A DNA stretch of 64,000 nt from an uncultured Clostridia bacterium (GCA_944377485.1 CALWFB010000004.1:25513-89512); one strand, 5' to 3'. Positions 7,778 through 17,085 are shown, counted from the stretch's first letter. Made by a program: numbers and translations. The notes: a model not told the origin generated them from the letters alone.

Positions 7778-8359
7778 ATGTTGTATAAAAAATTTGAAGG
7801 GAAAAAAATTTATTTTGCACCAATAGACAACCAAAACATTGAGTTAATCACAAAATGGATGAACGATGAAACTTTAACAAGAGGAACTGGACGTGTAGCA
7901 CAAGTTTTTACTGAAACTGCTCAAAAGGAATTGATGGAAGAAAATTCTAAGAAAACAGACAATTACCAATTTTATGTGGTTAGAAAAAATGATGACAAAA
8001 TTTTGGGAATATATAATTTACATCATATTAAGCAAGTACACCAATTTGCAAAAGTTGGCGGACTCATAGGTGAAATAGACGAACGAGGAAAAGGCTATGG
8101 TAGTGAAGCCCTCAGAATGTTATGTGATTTTGCTTTCAATATACTTAATTTACATACACTTGTTGCTGACATCTATTCTTTCAATTATCCCTCTATAAAA
8201 TCAGCAGAAAAAGTTGGATTTAAAAAAGTTGGTGAAATTAAAGAATGCTATTACTTTGGAGGAAAATTTTATAATCAAATCATTTTAGAAATCACAAAAG
8301 ACGAATTTAATAAAAAATATAAAACCTTTGTATTACCTATACCAGATAAAATTAAATAA
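7778..8359 (+). CDS. GNAT-family N-acetyltransferase (RimJ/RimL-like)
   Basis: 193-residue acetyl-CoA-dependent acetyltransferase. The acetyl-CoA pyrophosphate loop is ERGKGYGSEAL (residues 102-112), preceded by the GLIGEID strand. The second half has the usual NYPSIKSAEKVGFKKVGE segment. AAGGAG lies 6 bases before the ATG. The acceptor (protein N-terminus, ribosomal protein or small molecule) cannot be inferred. A terminator shared with the convergent tuf follows. Confidence 0.9.
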   Translation: MLYKKFEGKKIYFAPIDNQNIELITKWMNDETLTRGTGRVAQVFTETAQKELMEENSKKTDNYQFYVVRKNDDKILGIYNLHHIKQVHQFAKVGGLIGEIDERGKGYGSEALRMLCDFAFNILNLHTLVADIYSFNYPSIKSAEKVGFKKVGEIKECYYFGGKFYNQIILEITKDEFNKKYKTFVLPIPDKIK

Positions 8360-8363
8360 TAAA

Positions 8364-8389
8364 AAAAATCTCGCATTTGCGAGATTTTT
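8364..8389. terminator. Bidirectional terminator between GNAT gene and tuf
   Basis: Stem AAAAATCTCGC / GCGAGATTTTT (8364-8374 with 8379-8389), 4-base loop, with A and T tracts on both sides, so it can end both convergent units. Confidence 0.9.
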
Positions 8390-8400
8390 AATTTTTAAAA

Positions 8401-9603
8401 TTAACCAATAATGTCAGATACAACACCTGAACCTACTGTTCTACCACCTTCACGGATAGCGAATCTCATACCCTTTTCAATAGCGATTGGGTGGATAAGT
8501 TCGATTTCCATAGAAACGTTATCACCAGGCATAACCATTTCAACTCCATCAGGAAGTTTGATTGAACCAGTAATATCAGTAGTACGAACATAGAATTGTG
8601 GACGATATCCATTGAAGAATGCAGTGTGACGACCACCCTCTTCTTTCTTCAAAACGTAAACTTCTGCTTTGAATTTAGTATGAGGAGTGATTGTACCAGG
8701 TTTAGCAAGAACCTGACCACGTTCAATTTCAGTTCTCTGAATACCACGAAGCAATAATCCAGCATTATCTCCTGAACGAGCTTCATCAAGTGATTTTCTG
8801 AACATTTCAATACCAGTGATAACAACCTTACGAGTAGGTTTGATACCAACTAATTCAACTTCTTCATTAAGTTTTACAACACCACGTTCAACTCTACCAG
8901 TTGCAACAGTACCACGACCAGTGATTGAGAATACGTCTTCTACTGGCATCAAGAAAGGTTTATCAGTATCACGAACTGGGTCTGGAATATAACTATCAAC
9001 AGCATCCATCAAGTCCATAATGCATTGACATTCAGGAGCATCTGCATTACCAGCAGAAGCTGCTTCCAAAGCCTTTAATGCACTACCCTTGATAATAGGA
9101 GTTTTGTCGCCAGGGAATCCATAAGATGTTAACAAATCACGGATTTCCATTTCAACCAAGTCTAAGATTTCAGGGTCATCAACTTGGTCAGTCTTGTTCA
9201 TGAATACTACAATGTATGGAACACCTACTTGACGAGCAAGCAAGATGTGTTCTTTTGTCTGAGGCATTGGACCATCAGTTGCAGCAACAACAAGAATAGC
9301 TCCGTCCATTTGAGCAGCACCAGTAATCATGTTTTTAACATAGTCTGCGTGTCCTGGACAGTCTACGTGTGCGTAGTGACGTTTTGCAGTTTCATACTCA
9401 ACGTGTGAAGTATTAATTGTAATACCACGAGCTTTTTCTTCTGGGGTATTATCGATTTGGTCATAAGTTTTCTTTTCAGAAAGACCTTTCGCAGCCAAAA
9501 CCATAGTAATAGCAGCGGTCAATGTAGTTTTACCGTGGTCAACGTGACCAATTGTACCGATATTAACGTGTGGTTTGGTTCTATCAAATTTAGCTTTTGC
9601 CAT
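8401..9603 (-). CDS. tuf: Elongation factor Tu
   Basis: 400-residue translational GTPase that delivers aminoacyl-tRNA to the ribosome. G1 GHVDHGKT is at 19-26, followed by DCPGH (G3), NKTD (G4; many species have NKCD) and GSALKALE (G5). The beta-barrel domains 2 and 3 are complete and end in [21 protein letters not shown] precedes the ATG. It is the last gene of the str operon and also has its own promoter candidate in the fusA-tuf gap. Confidence 0.99.
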   Translation of the reverse strand: MAKAKFDRTKPHVNIGTIGHVDHGKTTLTAAITMVLAAKGLSEKKTYDQIDNTPEEKARGITINTSHVEYETAKRHYAHVDCPGHADYVKNMITGAAQMDGAILVVAATDGPMPQTKEHILLARQVGVPYIVVFMNKTDQVDDPEILDLVEMEIRDLLTSYGFPGDKTPIIKGSALKALEAASAGNADAPECQCIMDLMDAVDSYIPDPVRDTDKPFLMPVEDVFSITGRGTVATGRVERGVVKLNEEVELVGIKPTRKVVITGIEMFRKSLDEARSGDNAGLLLRGIQRTEIERGQVLAKPGTITPHTKFKAEVYVLKKEEGGRHTAFFNGYRPQFYVRTTDITGSIKLPDGVEMVMPGDNVSMEIELIHPIAIEKGMRFAIREGGRTVGSGVVSDIIG

Positions 9604-9637
9604 AATTTAATTCTCCTTTAATAATTTATACTCTAAT

Positions 9638-9671
9638 ATTTTACTTTAATTGCTTGATTAAAGTCAAGCAA
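9638..9671 (-). promoter_or_regulatory. Promoter candidate of tuf, with an inverted repeat over the -35
   Basis: Minus strand TTGACT (9662-9667), 18-bp spacer, TAAAAT (9638-9643). A perfect 8-bp inverted repeat TTGCTTGA / TCAAGCAA (9650-9657 with 9664-9671) covers the -35 region. In fusA read-through RNA it would be a hairpin without a strong U-run; as DNA it could be an operator. Confidence 0.5.
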
Positions 9672-9694
9672 ATAATACACATTTTTTAATAAAT

Positions 9695-11776
9695 TTATTC
9701 AGTTAATTTTTTTCTATCACCAATAATTTTGTCTGAAACATTCTTTGGACATTCAGCATAATGACTAAATACCATAGTATATGTTCCACGACCTTGTGTA
9801 GAACCACGAAGGTCAGTAGAATAACCAAACATCTCAGATAATGGAACTTCTGCATGAATTACTTGTGAACCGAATTTTGCCTCTGTTCCTGACAATATTC
9901 CACGACGAGAAGTAATTCCTCCCATTACAGTACCAAGATATTCATCTGGAACATTAACTTCCACTTTCATAATAGGTTCAAGCAATACTGGGTCTGCTTT
10001 TTTCATAGCTTCTTTGAATGCCATAGAACCAGCAATCTTAAACGCCATTTCAGATGAGTCCACATCATGATATGAACCATCAAATACAGTCACTTTAAAG
10101 TCAATTGTTTCATATCCTGCAAGCACACCTGACTTTTTAGCTTCTTGTATACCTGCATCAATTGGTGGAATAAATTCCTTAGGAATAGCACCACCGACAA
10201 TGGCGCTCTCAAAGACATATCCTTTATCTCTTTCAAGTGGTTCCATCTTGATTTTACAATGACCATATTGTCCACGACCACCTGATTGTTTGATATATTT
10301 ACCTTCTGCTTCAACTGCACGGCGAATTGTTTCTTTGTATGCAACTTGTGGTTTACCAACATTTACTTCAACACCAAATTCTCGCTTCATTCTGTCAACC
10401 AAAATGTCAAGGTGCAATTCTCCCATACCAGCGATAATTGTCTGTCCTGTTTGGTCATTGGTGTATGATTTAAATGTAGGGTCTTCTTCCATAAGTTTAG
10501 CAATTGCAATACCCAATTTTTCTTGTGCTTGTTTGTCTTTTGGCTCAATAGCCTCTTCGATAACTGGTTTCATGAATTCCATCTCTTCAAGTTTGATTGG
10601 GTGATTTTCGTCACACAATGTGTCACCAGTACCTGTATTTTTAAGTCCTACAACCGCACAGATATCTCCTGCTAATACTTCTGGAATATCCGTTCTATTA
10701 TTTGCATGCATGTGTAGTAATCTACCAATTCTCTCTTTCTTATCCTTAGTAGAATTTAATACATAACTACCAGATTCTAATTTTCCGCTGTATACACGAA
10801 TGAATGTGATACGACCAACGTATGGGTCAGTAGCAATCTTAAATGCAAGTGCAGCAAATGGTTCGCTATCGCTATTGTTTCTTTCAACTTCTGTTCCATC
10901 TGGAAGTGTACCTTTAATAGCTGGAACATCAATAGGACTTGGCATATAATCAACAACTGCATCAAGCAATTCTTGTATACCTTTATTCTTTGCAGCAGTT
11001 CCACAAAGTACTGGGAATATTTTAAGAGTACATGTAGCTTTTCTTAGACCCTTTTTCAATTCATCGTTTGAAATTTCTTCTCCTGAGAAGAATTTGTCTA
11101 GTAAGACATCATCTGTCTCAGCGATTGCTTCTATCATTTTTTGTCTATATTCTTGTGCCTGAGCTAGCATATCAGTTGGAATTTCTTCTTCACGATAATC
11201 TTTTCCAAGGTCATCATAGAATACATATGCTTTCATCTTGATTAAGTCAACTATACCTTTGAAAGTCTCTGCCTCACCAATAGGAAGTTGAATAGGAACA
11301 GCATTTGCACCCAACACTTCACGAATGCTCTTAACAGCTTTTAAGAAATTAGCATCATTGATGTCCATTTTGTTTATAAAACATATACGAGGAACATTGA
11401 ATTTTGATGCTTGACGCCAAACGTTTTCACTCTGAGCTTGAACACCAGCACGTGCACTAAATAGAGCAACAGCACCGTCCAAAACTTTCAATGAACGTTC
11501 AACTTCAACTGTAAAGTCAACGTGTCCTGGGGTATCGATAATATTGATTGTACAATCTTGCCATTGACAAGTAGTACAAGCAGAAGTAATAGTAATACCA
11601 CGTTCTTGCTCTTGTGCCATCCAGTCCATGGTTGCCTGACCGTCATGCACTTCACCAAGTTTATGATTGATACCTGTATAGAAAAGTATACGTTCAGTTG
11701 TAGTTGTTTTACCAGTATCAATGTGTGCCATGATACCAATATTTCTAATTTTTTCTAATGGAACTTGTCTTGCCAT
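9695..11776 (-). CDS. fusA: Elongation factor G
   Basis: 693-residue GTPase that drives ribosomal translocation (and recycling with RRF). G1 AHIDTGKT is at 17-24, followed by DTPGHVDF and NKMD; the domain IV-V region includes [15 protein letters not shown] and the C-terminal [14 protein letters not shown]. Full length for the family. Third gene of the str operon, 18 bases after rpsG. Confidence 0.99.
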   Translation of the reverse strand: MARQVPLEKIRNIGIMAHIDTGKTTTTERILFYTGINHKLGEVHDGQATMDWMAQEQERGITITSACTTCQWQDCTINIIDTPGHVDFTVEVERSLKVLDGAVALFSARAGVQAQSENVWRQASKFNVPRICFINKMDINDANFLKAVKSIREVLGANAVPIQLPIGEAETFKGIVDLIKMKAYVFYDDLGKDYREEEIPTDMLAQAQEYRQKMIEAIAETDDVLLDKFFSGEEISNDELKKGLRKATCTLKIFPVLCGTAAKNKGIQELLDAVVDYMPSPIDVPAIKGTLPDGTEVERNNSDSEPFAALAFKIATDPYVGRITFIRVYSGKLESGSYVLNSTKDKKERIGRLLHMHANNRTDIPEVLAGDICAVVGLKNTGTGDTLCDENHPIKLEEMEFMKPVIEEAIEPKDKQAQEKLGIAIAKLMEEDPTFKSYTNDQTGQTIIAGMGELHLDILVDRMKREFGVEVNVGKPQVAYKETIRRAVEAEGKYIKQSGGRGQYGHCKIKMEPLERDKGYVFESAIVGGAIPKEFIPPIDAGIQEAKKSGVLAGYETIDFKVTVFDGSYHDVDSSEMAFKIAGSMAFKEAMKKADPVLLEPIMKVEVNVPDEYLGTVMGGITSRRGILSGTEAKFGSQVIHAEVPLSEMFGYSTDLRGSTQGRGTYTMVFSHYAECPKNVSDKIIGDRKKLTE

Positions 11777-11794
11777 ATAATTTCCCCCTAATAA

Positions 11795-12265
11795 TTACCA
11801 GCGATAGTGTGCGAATGCCTTGTTTGCTTCCGCTTGTCTATGCATATCATCTCTCTTCTTAATTGCTCCACCAGCTTGGTTGTAAGCATCAGCGATTTCA
11901 GCAGCTAATTTTGCGTCCATTCCACGTTCATTACGTTTTCTAGCGCACATAACTAACCAACGGATAGCAAGGGTTTGCTGTCTGTCTGCACTTACTTCAA
12001 GTGGAACTTGATAGTTAGCTCCACCAACACGTCTAGCTTTGGTTTCCAATTTTGGTTTAATATTTTCAATAGCTGTGGTTAGTACTTGCAAAGCATCTTC
12101 ATTGATTTTTTCGCTTGCAGTTTTCATAGCACTATATACAATTGATTGAGCAATGCTCTTCTTTCCATCATACATTACTTGATTTACAATCTTAGATACT
12201 AATGTAGAATTGTACATAGGGTCTGGTAATACTTCTCTTTTCACAGCCGCATTTCTTCTTGACAT
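11795..12265 (-). CDS. rpsG: 30S ribosomal protein S7
   Basis: 156-residue primary 16S rRNA-binding protein that nucleates the 30S head. It starts MSRRNAAVKREVLPDP and carries the GGANYQVPLEV and RRKNERGMDAKLAAE-type family blocks. Length is canonical. AAGGAG precedes the ATG. A 207-base gap separates it from rpsL; I see no convincing promoter or terminator in that gap. Confidence 0.98.
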   Translation of the reverse strand: MSRRNAAVKREVLPDPMYNSTLVSKIVNQVMYDGKKSIAQSIVYSAMKTASEKINEDALQVLTTAIENIKPKLETKARRVGGANYQVPLEVSADRQQTLAIRWLVMCARKRNERGMDAKLAAEIADAYNQAGGAIKKRDDMHRQAEANKAFAHYRW

Positions 12266-12472
12266 ATATATCTCCTTTATAAATTTTTACCAAATATGAT
12301 AAATTAATAATTAATATAATTTCTTAATATTCTAAAAAAAATAGCAATTTCATAATCAATATAATTTAATCTAACTATATTCAATTTTTAGTACTTTACA
12401 TTTATATAATTATGAATAAAACAAAATAAAATTTAATCTGTCATCATCTTTTACTTAAATCTTAATTGTCGT

Positions 12473-12844
12473 CTATTTAGGACGTTTAGCGCCATATTTA
12501 CTTCTGCCTTGTTTACGTTTTTGAACAGCAGCAGTATCTAGTGCGCCACGAACCACATGATATCTAACACCTGGTAGGTCAGGAACACGTCCGCCACGAA
12601 CAAGCACAACATTGTGTTCTTGAAGATTGTGACCTTCACCTGGAATATAACAAGTGGTTTCTTTGCCATTAGATAAACGTACTCTACAAATTTTACGTAA
12701 AGCAGAGTTAGGTTTTTTAGGTGTAGTAGTTGTGACAGTCAAACAAACACCACGTTTTTGTGGGCATTCATCTAAAAGAATAGATTGACTTTTCGCAACC
12801 TGTTTTACTCTACCTTTTCTAACTAATTGATTAACTGTAGGCAT
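12473..12844 (-). CDS. rpsL: 30S ribosomal protein S12, with Pro at position 88
   Basis: 123-residue decoding-centre protein, first gene of the str operon. [11 protein letters not shown] contains Lys43, the classic streptomycin position. At the second such site the sequence reads GGRVPDLPG, so residue 88 is Pro (codon CCT at 12581-12583) where most bacteria have Lys. Asp89, the RimO methylthiolation target, is retained. AAGGAGGG precedes the ATG. The Lys88 change is noteworthy because substitutions there confer streptomycin resistance in model species. Confidence 0.98.
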   Translation of the reverse strand: MPTVNQLVRKGRVKQVAKSQSILLDECPQKRGVCLTVTTTTPKKPNSALRKICRVRLSNGKETTCYIPGEGHNLQEHNVVLVRGGRVPDLPGVRYHVVRGALDTAAVQKRKQGRSKYGAKRPK

Positions 12845-12925
12845 TATACCCTCCTTAAAAAATTTTGCAACCTCTTTTGGCTAACGCCAGTATAGACAAA
12901 GCAGCAATAAGTCTATAACAAATTA
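12845..12925 (-). promoter_or_regulatory. 5' leader of the str operon
   Basis: Between the promoter and rpsL the transcript can form TATAGAC / GTCTATA (12911-12917 with 12891-12897; 7 bp, 13-base loop) and a small TGGC / GCCA hairpin (12878-12889), followed by the ribosome binding site. It may serve autogenous control, but no known class is recognised. Confidence 0.35.
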
Positions 12926-12954
12926 ATTATATAAAATAGTGAACAAATTGTCAA
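12926..12954 (-). promoter_or_regulatory. Consensus promoter of the str operon
   Basis: Minus strand TTGACA (12949-12954), 17-bp spacer, TATAAT (12926-12931): a perfect sigma-A consensus, fitting a highly expressed operon. Confidence 0.9.
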
Positions 12955-13078
12955 TAGTTTTATGAATTAAATATCCACAATTTGCACAAATTTATAAACA
13001 AAAATACACATTTAAAAGTATTGAAGTTATTTATGATAATAATTAAAAATATAAACTAAATTAATTTGTATTTTATAA

Positions 13079-13402
13079 TTATTTCATATTTTTTATTAAC
13101 GTTTTAATACTTTGTTTACTTTCATTAGATAAATTTTGGTATAAATCAATAATTTCTTTTATTTCAGAATAATCAGAAAGATTTCTAAAAAAGAATTCTT
13201 CTGGTGTTGAACCACAAATTTCAATAGCATTTAATAAGACTTCACTCGGCATTTCAAAATCACCATTATCAAACTTGGCGATATAAGCAATTGATTTATC
13301 TAGCAATGCTGATAATTCTCTTGCCGACATTTTTGCTCTATTCCTTATATATCCTAATCTATTTATCAAAAATTTTCTTTTTTCATTGATATCTTTTCTC
13401 AT
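13079..13402 (-). CDS. XRE-family helix-turn-helix regulator
   Basis: 107-residue protein with a Cro/CI-type HTH at about residues 14-70 (LGYIRNRAKMSARELSALL, then SIAYIAKFDNGDFEMPSEVLLNA) and a short helical C-terminus. GAGGTG precedes the ATG. It is divergent from the SLOG-domain gene, whose promoter is bracketed by an 11-bp inverted repeat; that pairing suggests local regulation. Confidence 0.85.
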   Translation of the reverse strand: MRKDINEKRKFLINRLGYIRNRAKMSARELSALLDKSIAYIAKFDNGDFEMPSEVLLNAIEICGSTPEEFFFRNLSDYSEIKEIIDLYQNLSNESKQSIKTLIKNMK

Positions 13403-13459
13403 ATTAGCACCTCATAAATAAAGTGTAATTTAAACGAAAAGACTATCCGATAACTCACA

Positions 13460-13526
13460 TTGGTAAAAATATATTGAAATTCAATTTTTTTGTGTTATAA
13501 TAATAATTGTAATTAATTTTTACCAA
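13460..13526. repeat. 11-bp inverted repeat flanking a promoter (candidate operator pair)
   Basis: TTGGTAAAAAT (13460-13470) and its exact reverse complement ATTTTTACCAA (13516-13526), centres 56 bp apart, sit just outside the -35 and -10 of the promoter at 13474-13501. Only the right arm would be transcribed, so this is more likely a DNA-binding site than an RNA hairpin. A single copy of the half-site also occurs at 12283-12293 upstream of rpsG. Confidence 0.55.
13474..13501 (+). promoter_or_regulatory. Promoter of the SLOG-domain gene
   Basis: TTGAAA (13474-13479), 16-bp spacer, TATAAT (13496-13501), 45 bases before the ATG. Confidence 0.75.
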
Positions 13527-13546
13527 AGAGATTATATAGGAGAGTT

Positions 13547-14083
13547 ATGTTAAATAAAAGTTGTTCATTTATTGGTCATAGAACAATACAACACACAAAA
13601 GAATTAGAAATAAAAATTAACAATTTAATTGAATGTTTAATAATTAAATTTGGTGTGTCAAATTTTTTATTCGGAAGCCGCAGCGAATTTAATACACTTT
13701 GTTATTCTATTGTGAGTAAATTAAAAGAAAAATATACTAATATTAAAAGGATATCATATACATGCAAAAGTGAAATATGTATTTACGAAAAAGAACGAGA
13801 TTATTGGGAAAATGTTTTATTTAGAATTTCTAACAAAAAAATAAGTTTATTTGGCATGGAAGAAGAGGTCGAACACAAAACAAAATACACTGCTGGTAAA
13901 GCAAGTTATATTGAAAGAAATTTTGCAATGATTGACGATAGTGATTACTGCATTTTTTATTATGATAACAACTATAAACCTAACGTGAATTCAAAAAAGA
14001 AATTCTGTTCTTCTAATAGTGGTACAAAAATTGCTTATGAATATGCAAAAAGAAAAAAGAAAATTATTTATAACATATTTTAA
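13547..14083 (+). CDS. SLOG/DUF1273-like nucleotide-binding-fold protein
   Basis: 178 residues. It begins with SCSFIGHRTI (about residues 5-14), the 'GHR' motif of the SLOG (YpsA/DUF1273-like) Rossmannoid family. FLFGSRSEFNTLCYSIVSKL follows near 45-64, and a SDYCIFYY strand and a SGTKIAYEYAKRKKK helix lie at the C-terminus. SLOG proteins are proposed to bind or process nucleotide-derived ligands, often in stress or defence loci; the exact ligand is unknown. AGGAG precedes the ATG and a strong terminator follows. The adjacent divergent XRE gene is the likely regulator. Confidence 0.7.
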   Translation: MLNKSCSFIGHRTIQHTKELEIKINNLIECLIIKFGVSNFLFGSRSEFNTLCYSIVSKLKEKYTNIKRISYTCKSEICIYEKERDYWENVLFRISNKKISLFGMEEEVEHKTKYTAGKASYIERNFAMIDDSDYCIFYYDNNYKPNVNSKKKFCSSNSGTKIAYEYAKRKKKIIYNIF

Positions 14084-14090
14084 TAAAAAG

Positions 14091-14116
14091 AAAAAGCCAA
14101 AAATTGCTGGCTTTTT
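14091..14116. terminator. Bidirectional terminator after the SLOG gene
   Basis: AAAAAGCCA / TGGCTTTTT (14091-14099 with 14108-14116), 8-base loop, with A/T tracts on both sides; it also serves the convergent gene ending at 14142. Confidence 0.85.
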
Positions 14117-14141
14117 ATAAAATTTTATTTATAAATATTTA

Positions 14142-14669
14142 TTATATATTATTCCCTATATTTGAAGTATGAAATAACCAATCACTAATTTCTTCATTTA
14201 TTTCCAATTGTTTAAGTGCTCGTTCTCTCATTTTTGAAAATTTAATTGGATAATATTGTATTGCTCTATTCAATTCCTCAATGACAACCGCATGTAAAAA
14301 TCTTGTATCACTGAAATAATCTTTATCCAAATCTTGATAAGGAAATTCTCTTTTAAAATAGGAATAAAAATCACGTCCTGATTGAGTAGGTTCTATTTTA
14401 ATTCTTCCTATCAAATCAAGATAAAAATATGGTTCATTTTCATTTTTTTGTACCCTGAAATGACCATCTTGAAAACTATCTATATTATAAAATGAATCTT
14501 TTTCATTATTGTACTTATCCAATATTGTCCATTTTGAATTTTCTTTCTTTTGAACTGCTACAAAATATTCATTTAAAGGTTTTATATTATAAAGTTGTTC
14601 TCTTTTTTCTCCATTTGGAAATTTTAACGTCATATTACCTATGTATCCTGAAACATATATTTTATCCAT
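14142..14669 (-). CDS. WG-repeat-like hypothetical protein, paralog of the next gene
   Basis: 175 residues, no named family recognised. The N-terminal half looks like WG-type beta repeats (SKWTILDKYNN, FQDGHFRVQ, DLIGRI); the C-terminal half is helical with an RFLHAVVIEELNRAI block. It is clearly homologous to the protein encoded just upstream (14724-15284): shared 'f.DG.F.V', 'DLIGR', 'SG..F' and 'F.l.AVV.E...R' in the same order. AAGGAG precedes the ATG. Both lack signal peptides and are probably cytosolic. Confidence 0.65.
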   Translation of the reverse strand: MDKIYVSGYIGNMTLKFPNGEKREQLYNIKPLNEYFVAVQKKENSKWTILDKYNNEKDSFYNIDSFQDGHFRVQKNENEPYFYLDLIGRIKIEPTQSGRDFYSYFKREFPYQDLDKDYFSDTRFLHAVVIEELNRAIQYYPIKFSKMRERALKQLEINEEISDWLFHTSNIGNNI

Positions 14670-14723
14670 CGTATTTTCTCCTTAATGTTTAAATTTTATC
14701 ATGCAAAATATCCATTGTCAATA

Positions 14724-15284
14724 CTAATTTATATTTCCTGTCAGTTGCACTGTACTGAAATGGCTATTGACCATATCTTGAAGTTTTTTTGTGATTTGTT
14801 GTCTAAGCACATATTGTTTGATTGACGTATTATATTCTGCTGGATATTCTGCTACAACTCTTTTCACGTATTCCTGCACAACCGCAAGCAAAAATCCGAC
14901 ATCTGTTAACCAATATGTCTTCAAATCATTGAAATCTTTTTCACCATTAATGAATTGAAAAAATGCTTTGCCAGATTCTGTCTTGTTGTCTGTTGTCCTG
15001 CCAATTAAATCACGATATTTATTAGATAAATTATCTTTATCCCTAACGACAAAAAAACCATCTTCAAATTTTAAAATTTCACTAAATGTTTCGCTGAAAT
15101 TTCCGAATTTATCTGCAATTTTCCATAAATCATTTTTTGTACTTTGAATTGCTAAAAAATCATGATATACTTTAATATCTTTTACATTTATTTTTTTACC
15201 TGTCACAAAAGTTATCTCGTAATTGCCGGTTTCTCCAACAATCATAGGCTTTTGATTTTCTTCAAAATTTTCATTGTTATACAT
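14724..15284 (-). CDS. WG-repeat-like hypothetical protein, tandem paralog
   Basis: 186 residues, same architecture as 14142-14669: a WKIADKFGNF beta motif, FEDGFFVVRD, YRDLIGR, and a VGFLLAVVQEYVKRV helix. Good GGAGG site before the ATG. The two copies are 54 bases apart in the same direction and probably co-transcribed, a local duplication. Function unknown. Confidence 0.65.
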   Translation of the reverse strand: MYNNENFEENQKPMIVGETGNYEITFVTGKKINVKDIKVYHDFLAIQSTKNDLWKIADKFGNFSETFSEILKFEDGFFVVRDKDNLSNKYRDLIGRTTDNKTESGKAFFQFINGEKDFNDLKTYWLTDVGFLLAVVQEYVKRVVAEYPAEYNTSIKQYVLRQQITKKLQDMVNSHFSTVQLTGNIN

Positions 15285-15369
15285 AATTCCTCCATAAGAC
15301 GTGGTCAGATAATACCACGTTAATATATGCTTGTCAATATTAAAATATATATATTTTTGTCGAATTCTA

Positions 15370-15398
15370 TTGAAAAATATAAAAAATTCTGTTATAAT
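15370..15398 (+). promoter_or_regulatory. Promoter of the DUF2188 gene
   Basis: TTGAAA (15370-15375), 17-bp spacer, TATAAT (15393-15398), about 30 bases before the ATG. Confidence 0.75.
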
Positions 15399-15428
15399 AT
15401 AATAAATAATAAATTTAAGGAGTGAGTT

Positions 15429-15641
15429 ATGAACGAAGATAAGGAAAAGAAAGCAATTTATCGAGTTCTATACAACAAGGAAGAGCGCACTTGGCAAATA
15501 AAAAAAGATGGTGCAAAGCGTGTGATTTCATCTTTCCCTACAAAAGATGAAGCCCTAAAACGAGTGAAAGAACTCAGCGAAAGCAATGATTTGAATTACA
15601 TTGTACATAAAAAAGATGGCAAATTTCAAAAGAAAAAATAA
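15429..15641 (+). CDS. DUF2188 family protein
   Basis: 70-residue basic protein. The body (W-Q-I-K-K-D-G-A near 22-29, SFPTKDEALKRVKELSESN, then YIVHKKDGKFQKKK) matches the DUF2188 pattern, whose function is not known. AAGGAG lies 8 bases before the ATG, and a perfect terminator follows, so it is a complete one-gene unit. Confidence 0.8.
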   Translation: MNEDKEKKAIYRVLYNKEERTWQIKKDGAKRVISSFPTKDEALKRVKELSESNDLNYIVHKKDGKFQKKK

Positions 15642-15644
15642 AAT

Positions 15645-15675
15645 AAAAAACTGCATATATTTTATGCAGTTTTTT
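15645..15675 (+). terminator. Terminator of the DUF2188 gene
   Basis: 13-bp perfect stem AAAAAACTGCATA / TATGCAGTTTTTT (15645-15657 with 15663-15675), 5-base loop. It can also end the convergent gene at 15686. Confidence 0.9.
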
Positions 15676-15685
15676 CATACCTTAA

Positions 15686-16885
15686 TTATAACGAATATCC
15701 AAATGTTCCTTCATTTTCACTGTAATAAAATTGTTGATTGATTGTATCATATACACATACTGTTCCATTGCTATCTACTACTGGAATTAACATTAATTCA
15801 TCCTCATCATCCCAAATATGCATATAATAAAACCTTCCATCAAATGGTCTGTTATCAAAACTTGTTCCAGTATGTAAATTAAATAAACAAATCTGTACAC
15901 CAGAATATACTTGGTCCACACTCCAATCTGTGCATGTAAAGGTCTTACTTTCAGTTCCGTTTTTATAAAAGATATTATTTATAAAAGTATCTACTTGTTC
16001 AGTATTTTCCATACTAGGCACAGTGTAAGAAGAGTGCGTTTGAGTACCCCAAATTGGCCAAATGGAAGTAGGACTAACATAAAATAAACCAAATGCCGAA
16101 TTGTTCTGTGCTCTTCTTGCACCAAACACCCAACCTTCTGTTTCTGTTGATAAATATTTTATCTCACAACATGAATTTTGATTAGCATAATAATCCAACA
16201 GGATATATGGATTAGTACTACTTTCATCAGTTGTCAAATAGTCTAATCGTGTGTATGTTGCAACATCTGTGTCAGTATCTACTTCTTCCACTAAATAATA
16301 AACCGCAAATAAAGCATCTGTTGGATACACTCCTGTTTCATCTGCTGGCAAAGTGGACTGTATTGCAAGAGCAGTGAATGTCACTTCGATAGAGGTTTGT
16401 TTGAAATCATTTGTAAACTCATCTCCATTTAGTGTAAATGATAAATTAACAGAATCACTCTGTCTTGCATTTAACAAACTAGCAGGTGCAGTATTATTTT
16501 CTAAATTTATATTATCTATTCTTTCACCATCCAGATTGTAATAATAAATAAACACATAACTATTGCTATTAATTTCAAATTTTAATTTCAATTTTACAAT
16601 AGTATAAACCGATTCATTACCAGTATTTGATATAGACAAAGAATTGAAACTAATTGTACTTCCTGGATAAACATTATTCAAATATGTAGTGGTAAAACTT
16701 GAATCTGTCATGCTTGTTGAACCAGATGTTATGTCAACTTCTAGTGTTGCAAAAGTTGGAGTATCTTCGTATCTTGCTCGTGCAGTGAACCAAGCATACA
16801 CATTTGATGATACTAAAATCAGTAAAAAAAGAATCAAAATCAAACTAACTAATATTTTACTTATATTAGATTGTTTTTGCTTCAT
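15686..16885 (-). CDS. Secreted protein with SipW-type signal (TasA/CalY-like) and lectin-like C-terminal domain
   Basis: 399 residues. A hydrophobic N-terminal segment (about 10-30) ends in NVYAWFTAR, the pattern of SipW-dependent biofilm proteins such as TasA/CalY. Residues ~45-180 are a beta-rich domain (NVYPGSTISFNSLSISNTGN). Residues ~210-399 resemble the concanavalin/LamG-like domain common in gut Firmicutes surface proteins: IKYLST, WVFGARRAQNNS, FDGRFYYMHIWDD, then LIPVVDSNGTVCVYDTINQQ. No membrane anchor is seen at the C-terminus. No sipW-like peptidase is present in this window. Confidence 0.7.
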   Translation of the reverse strand: MKQKQSNISKILVSLILILFLLILVSSNVYAWFTARARYEDTPTFATLEVDITSGSTSMTDSSFTTTYLNNVYPGSTISFNSLSISNTGNESVYTIVKLKLKFEINSNSYVFIYYYNLDGERIDNINLENNTAPASLLNARQSDSVNLSFTLNGDEFTNDFKQTSIEVTFTALAIQSTLPADETGVYPTDALFAVYYLVEEVDTDTDVATYTRLDYLTTDESSTNPYILLDYYANQNSCCEIKYLSTETEGWVFGARRAQNNSAFGLFYVSPTSIWPIWGTQTHSSYTVPSMENTEQVDTFINNIFYKNGTESKTFTCTDWSVDQVYSGVQICLFNLHTGTSFDNRPFDGRFYYMHIWDDEDELMLIPVVDSNGTVCVYDTINQQFYYSENEGTFGYSL

Positions 16886-17085
16886 AATTCCCCTTTATTT
16901 AATTTTATTCTACCATAATATAAAATTAATGTCAAAAAAAACAAAATAATATTAAAAATTAACTTAATTACTATTTTTTATAATATTTATTAAAATTTTA
17001 TAAAATTTAAAATTAATTAATAAAATATATTTAAATAATAAATTAAATAAAAAATAATTTAATTTTTATATTATTTTTTAAATAA

